From NCBI RefSeq assembly GCF_051106095.1, contig NC_135783.1:203451472-203515471 (forward strand): a DNA stretch of 64,000 bases, written 5' to 3'. Below, in pieces: positions 60,361 through 64,000 of this stretch. The notes below the pieces were generated by a model. The model made no database searches. It was not told the DNA's origin and was given only the letters and a program-made list of their open reading frames with translations. The DNA is from Pogona vitticeps. Its lineage: Eukaryota > Chordata > Lepidosauria > Squamata > Agamidae. Position 1 is the first letter of the stretch. Every line of letters starts with the position of its first letter. The position numbers and the translations under genes are program-made.

Positions 60361-63300
60361 CCTCCCCTCTTTATAAGTTGTTTTGTAGGGGGAAAGCTAA
60401 CGTGCTTTTCACCAAAAAAACAACCTGGATAAAACATACAACAACATTTATACATACCATATAATACTTACTTATCCTTACACTCTAAGTTAACCATAGC
60501 AATTAAGCATTTAAACATTTACCATATACATTACATCCATTTACCTTTATTCATACAAACCAAATTCAAAAAACAGGTACATTTTACTTTTTGTCCTCAT
60601 TATATACATATAGTCCATGTTCTTTCGCCGTCTTCAATCTTCAGGTCTTCTTGACAAGGCGTCAGCAACACAGTTCACTGACCCTCTGACCACCTTTACT
60701 TCAAAGTCATAGTCCTGTAGGTTTAAAGCCCACCTCATAAGTTTGCTATTGTGGGTTTTCATTGTCTTTAACCATTGCAATGGTGAATGGTCAGTACACA
60801 GAATAAAATGTCTTCCCCAGATGTAAGGCTTGGCCTTCTGGATCGCGTAGACTATGGCCAAACACTCCTTCTCCACGGTTGCCAAATGTCTCTCACCTTT
60901 TTGAAGTTTCCTACTCAGGTAGGACACTGGATGCTGGTCACCATTCTCATCCTCCTGGCACAGAACTGCTCCTACCCCGCTGTTAGACGCATCGGTGTAG
61001 ATGATGAACTCCCGGTCGAAGTCTGGAGCACGCAGGACAGGATAGTTGATTAACGCCTCCTTCAACCTCTGGAACGCCGCCTCACAGTCGCTGGTCCACG
61101 GGATGCGGTCATCAGCCGTCTTCCTCGTCAGATCGGTCAGCGGAGCCGCAATCTCGCTAAACCTCGGGATGAACTTTCTGTAGTAGCCCACCAACCCAAG
61201 AAATGATTTGACTTTTTTCTTGGTGTTGGGTCTAGGCCAATCACGAACAGCTTCTATTTTGGCCTCCAGGGGTTTTATCATTCCTCCCCCTACCATGTGA
61301 CCCAAGTATTTTATTTCTGGGCTACCCAGCTGACACTTGCTGGCCTTTACTGTTAGCCCTGCTGCACTTAACCTCTGCAGCACTAACTCCAGGTGTATCA
61401 GGTGATCTTCCCAGGTATTACTGAAGATCCCTATGTCGTCAATGTAGGCCACTGTAAAGTCACTGAGCCCTGCCAAGGTCTGGTCCATCAGCCTTTGGAA
61501 TGTGGCTGGTGCATTTCTGAGACCAAAGCTCAGGACTCGAAACTCATAGAGACCAAAAGGGCTGCAAAAGGCAGTCTTTTCTTGATCCCTGGGATCAATT
61601 CTTAATTGCCAATATCTCTTTACCAGGTCCAATGATGAGATGAACCGACAACCCCCTATGGTTTCAATCAGGTTGTCTAGCCTGGGCATTGGGTAGGCAT
61701 CAGGAGTGGTTACACGGTTTAATTTCCTGTAATCGACACAAAACCTAATGCTCCCATCAGGCTTGTCCACAAGGACTATCGGAGAGGACCAAGGACTAGA
61801 AGAGGGGACGATTATGTTCTCCCTCAGCATCTCGTCCAACTCCTTCCGCACCTTGTCCCTATAGGGTCCCGTTACTCGGTATGGGGATACTGCCTGCGGG
61901 GGTGCATCCCCTGTGTGGATCCGATGCATCACTCCCTTCACTATCCCCGGCTTGTTGGAAAACACCTGCTGATATTTACTAAGCAGCATTTTTAGTTCTT
62001 GCTGCTGGTCTTGGGTGAGTGCAGGACTGATCTTTACCTCCTCTGGGTTGTATTTTACTTCCCCTCTACCCTCCCAGAAGGGTAATTCAGCTTCCTCACT
62101 CTCAGCTGCTTTTATCGCGAATAAAACCCTCTGTTCCCCTCTGTAGTAGGGTTTTAGGGCATTCACATGAACCACCCTCCTTGCTTGGTTCTCCTCCTGC
62201 TCTATTAGGTAGTTCAGGTCTGACATCTTGGAAATGACCCTATATGGTCCTGCCCATTTGAGCTGCAGTTTATTCTCTCTGCAGGGCCTAAGCCAAAGCA
62301 CTTCCTCCCCTGGGTCAAAGTGCCTCTCTCTAGCTTTGTGGTCATACCATGTTTTCTGTCTGACCTTCTGAGCTTGCAGGTTTTCTGCTGCCAGCTCTAG
62401 ATTTCTCCTTAGGTCATTCATCAAGGTGTCTATGTAAGTCACAACGTCTTGTGGGTCATCCTGGGTGATCTGCTCCCAATTTTGTTTGATCAAATCAAGG
62501 GGCTCTTTCACCCCTAAGTGTGCAGCAAACATGTCAGAGTGACCCCTTTGTAAGATCATTGGGCGATACTTTTCAGGTACCACCAGCCGACTTCTGATCC
62601 CATCTCCCCCTTTTGAGATATTCCTCAGGGTTTCTCTATATAAAATCCCCTTTTTCTCCAGAAATCTCACTGGGGTTTCAGGTGTTAGCTGGGCGTCAGT
62701 CACCTGTTCAAAACACTTTTGGAGAGTGGCGTCTGCCTTTTGCTCCTGTCCAAATCTGCTGTCTGTGGTTAAGGTTTCCACCACAGCTTCTGAACTCCCC
62801 TCTGATTCCGTCTCTGGCTCACCATTACCCCCCTGAACTGTCCCCGTGGTGGCTTGTGAACGTGTAATCACTAGCACCCTCTTCACATGTTCAGCCAGGT
62901 CATTTCCCACGAGCACGGCTGCTGGCAGAGTCGATGAAATCGCTAGCCGCCAAACTCCCCTCCAGCCTTGAAAGTTGACAGGTACCTCCGCGACTGGGAG
63001 TGAGATTATCTGCCCCTCAATCCCTGCTACCTTTATGCTCTCATTTGGGATTATAAACTCCCTAGGAATAATATCTGGATGGCACAGGGTTACCTGGGAA
63101 CAAGTGTCCCGCAGCCCCCTATACTGACGGTCAAGTATTCCTACGTCCACCCCTGCTGTCTCAAACAACTGAGAATCTGTTTTTATCAGCAAGCAGCGCT
63201 TTACCTCCACAAGAGGACCATTTTCCTCAGCCTGATCAGCAGAGGTAGCTGTTCCAGACTGAGTTGTCATGGCAACAGGCTCCCTCAGTGACACTGAGCC

Positions 63301-64000
63301 TTGCTCTTTCTGGACACAGAACACAGCTTTTGGCTTGGTTCCACTAGCATTCTGAGGCACCATTCCTTTTAGCTGCTTCAATTTCTCACACTCTGAGATT
63401 AGATGACCCTTTCCCTGACAGAAATAGCATTTTCTGGTGTATTTTGATTCTCTCTCATCTTGTTTTGGTTTTCCCTCCAAAATCTGAGGTCTTAGTTTCA
63501 TGTCTGAGGGCTTCCCTTCACCATGGGCCCCTCCCCCTTGCTGGCTTTTCCCTGGTCCCTGAGAGTACTTGCTGTAGGTTTCTTTGGGTTTACCTACAGA
63601 TTTCCCCTCACCCAAGGGCTTTCTTATTTGGGAAATAAAATCTGCGATCTCTGCGGCTGCTGCCACAGACCTCGGTTTCCTTTCCCTCACCTGGAATTTC
63701 AATTCCCCATGCAGGACTGAATAGAACTGTTCCAGTGCTATCAAATCTTTAAGCTGCTCATAGGTCTCTGTCCCTTCCTGCGATAGCCATTTCTCAAGCA
63801 GCCTCACCAATTGGGCCCCCACTTGGGTAAAAGTCTGCTCTGGCTTCTTGGTGAGGGACCTGAAGCTTTGTCTCAGCTGCTCCGCATTTATCCCATGTCT
63901 GGCAAACACCAGTTTTTTAAACTCTGCAAAATCTTTCATCAGTTCCTCAGGCATCTCGGCATAAACCTCAGCCAGGCTACCACTGATTAAAGATCGCATG
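59828..64000 (-). mobile_element. Second Gmr1-like Ty3/gypsy copy, cut by the window edge
   Basis: Same family and orientation as its neighbour. The 3' LTR is 59,828-60,360 (533 bp, differing from the neighbour's LTR by scattered changes and small length differences), followed by the same polypurine tract. A long frame (60,634 to the window edge) carries SCAN-like capsid, CCHC knuckle, integrase-related, RT and RNase H parts. It is shorter than the corresponding part of its neighbour and looks broken, with about one break seen. Age cannot be set because the other LTR lies outside. Confidence 0.9.

Overview
This is nuclear DNA of a vertebrate, most likely a squamate reptile. The coding exons read as an amniote GAD1 and an amniote ERICH2. 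The interspersed repeats (RTE-BovB, CR1, L2-like and L1 LINEs, a Penelope-like element with a GIY-YIG domain, hAT and Tigger-like MITEs, tRNA-type SINEs, Gmr1-like LTR elements) and the many microsatellites are the mixture known from lizards and snakes. The species cannot be read from the window.

The left third (about 1-22,400) is GC- and CpG-rich and holds the 5' part of GAD1 on the minus strand: a TATA-type promoter near 20,212, a probable untranslated exon 1 ending at 20,126, exon 2 with the start codon (18,042-18,173) and exon 3 (12,351-12,413). The remaining exons lie off the left edge, so intron 3 is longer than 12 kb. The introns carry CpG-rich blocks, microsatellites and a few LINE and SINE remains.

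The middle (about 22,400-51,000) is AT-rich. After a 12 kb intergenic stretch with an L1 remnant and hairpin MITEs come the last eight coding exons of ERICH2 on the minus strand (50,913 down to the stop at 32,401). All eight join in phase into about 250 codons ending in an acidic tail. ERICH2 upstream of GAD1 on the same strand is, as I recall it, the mammalian gene order, which supports both calls. ERICH2 introns are full of transposon remains: BovB, Penelope, three Tigger-like MITEs, hAT MITEs with exact 8-bp target duplications, CR1 and a probable solo LTR.

The right end (51,700-64,000) is almost all mobile DNA. A palindrome-rich Tigger-like composite is followed by two same-orientation copies of one Gmr1-like Ty3/gypsy family, 79 bp apart. 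In these the integrase lies before the reverse transcriptase and the Gag carries a SCAN-like capsid region. The first copy is complete from LTR to LTR, has LTRs that read as identical and a 5-bp target duplication, so it is very young. The second is cut by the window edge and looks broken. I saw no undescribed system; the best points are the unannounced host genes, the young Gmr1-like pair and several precisely bounded MITEs.
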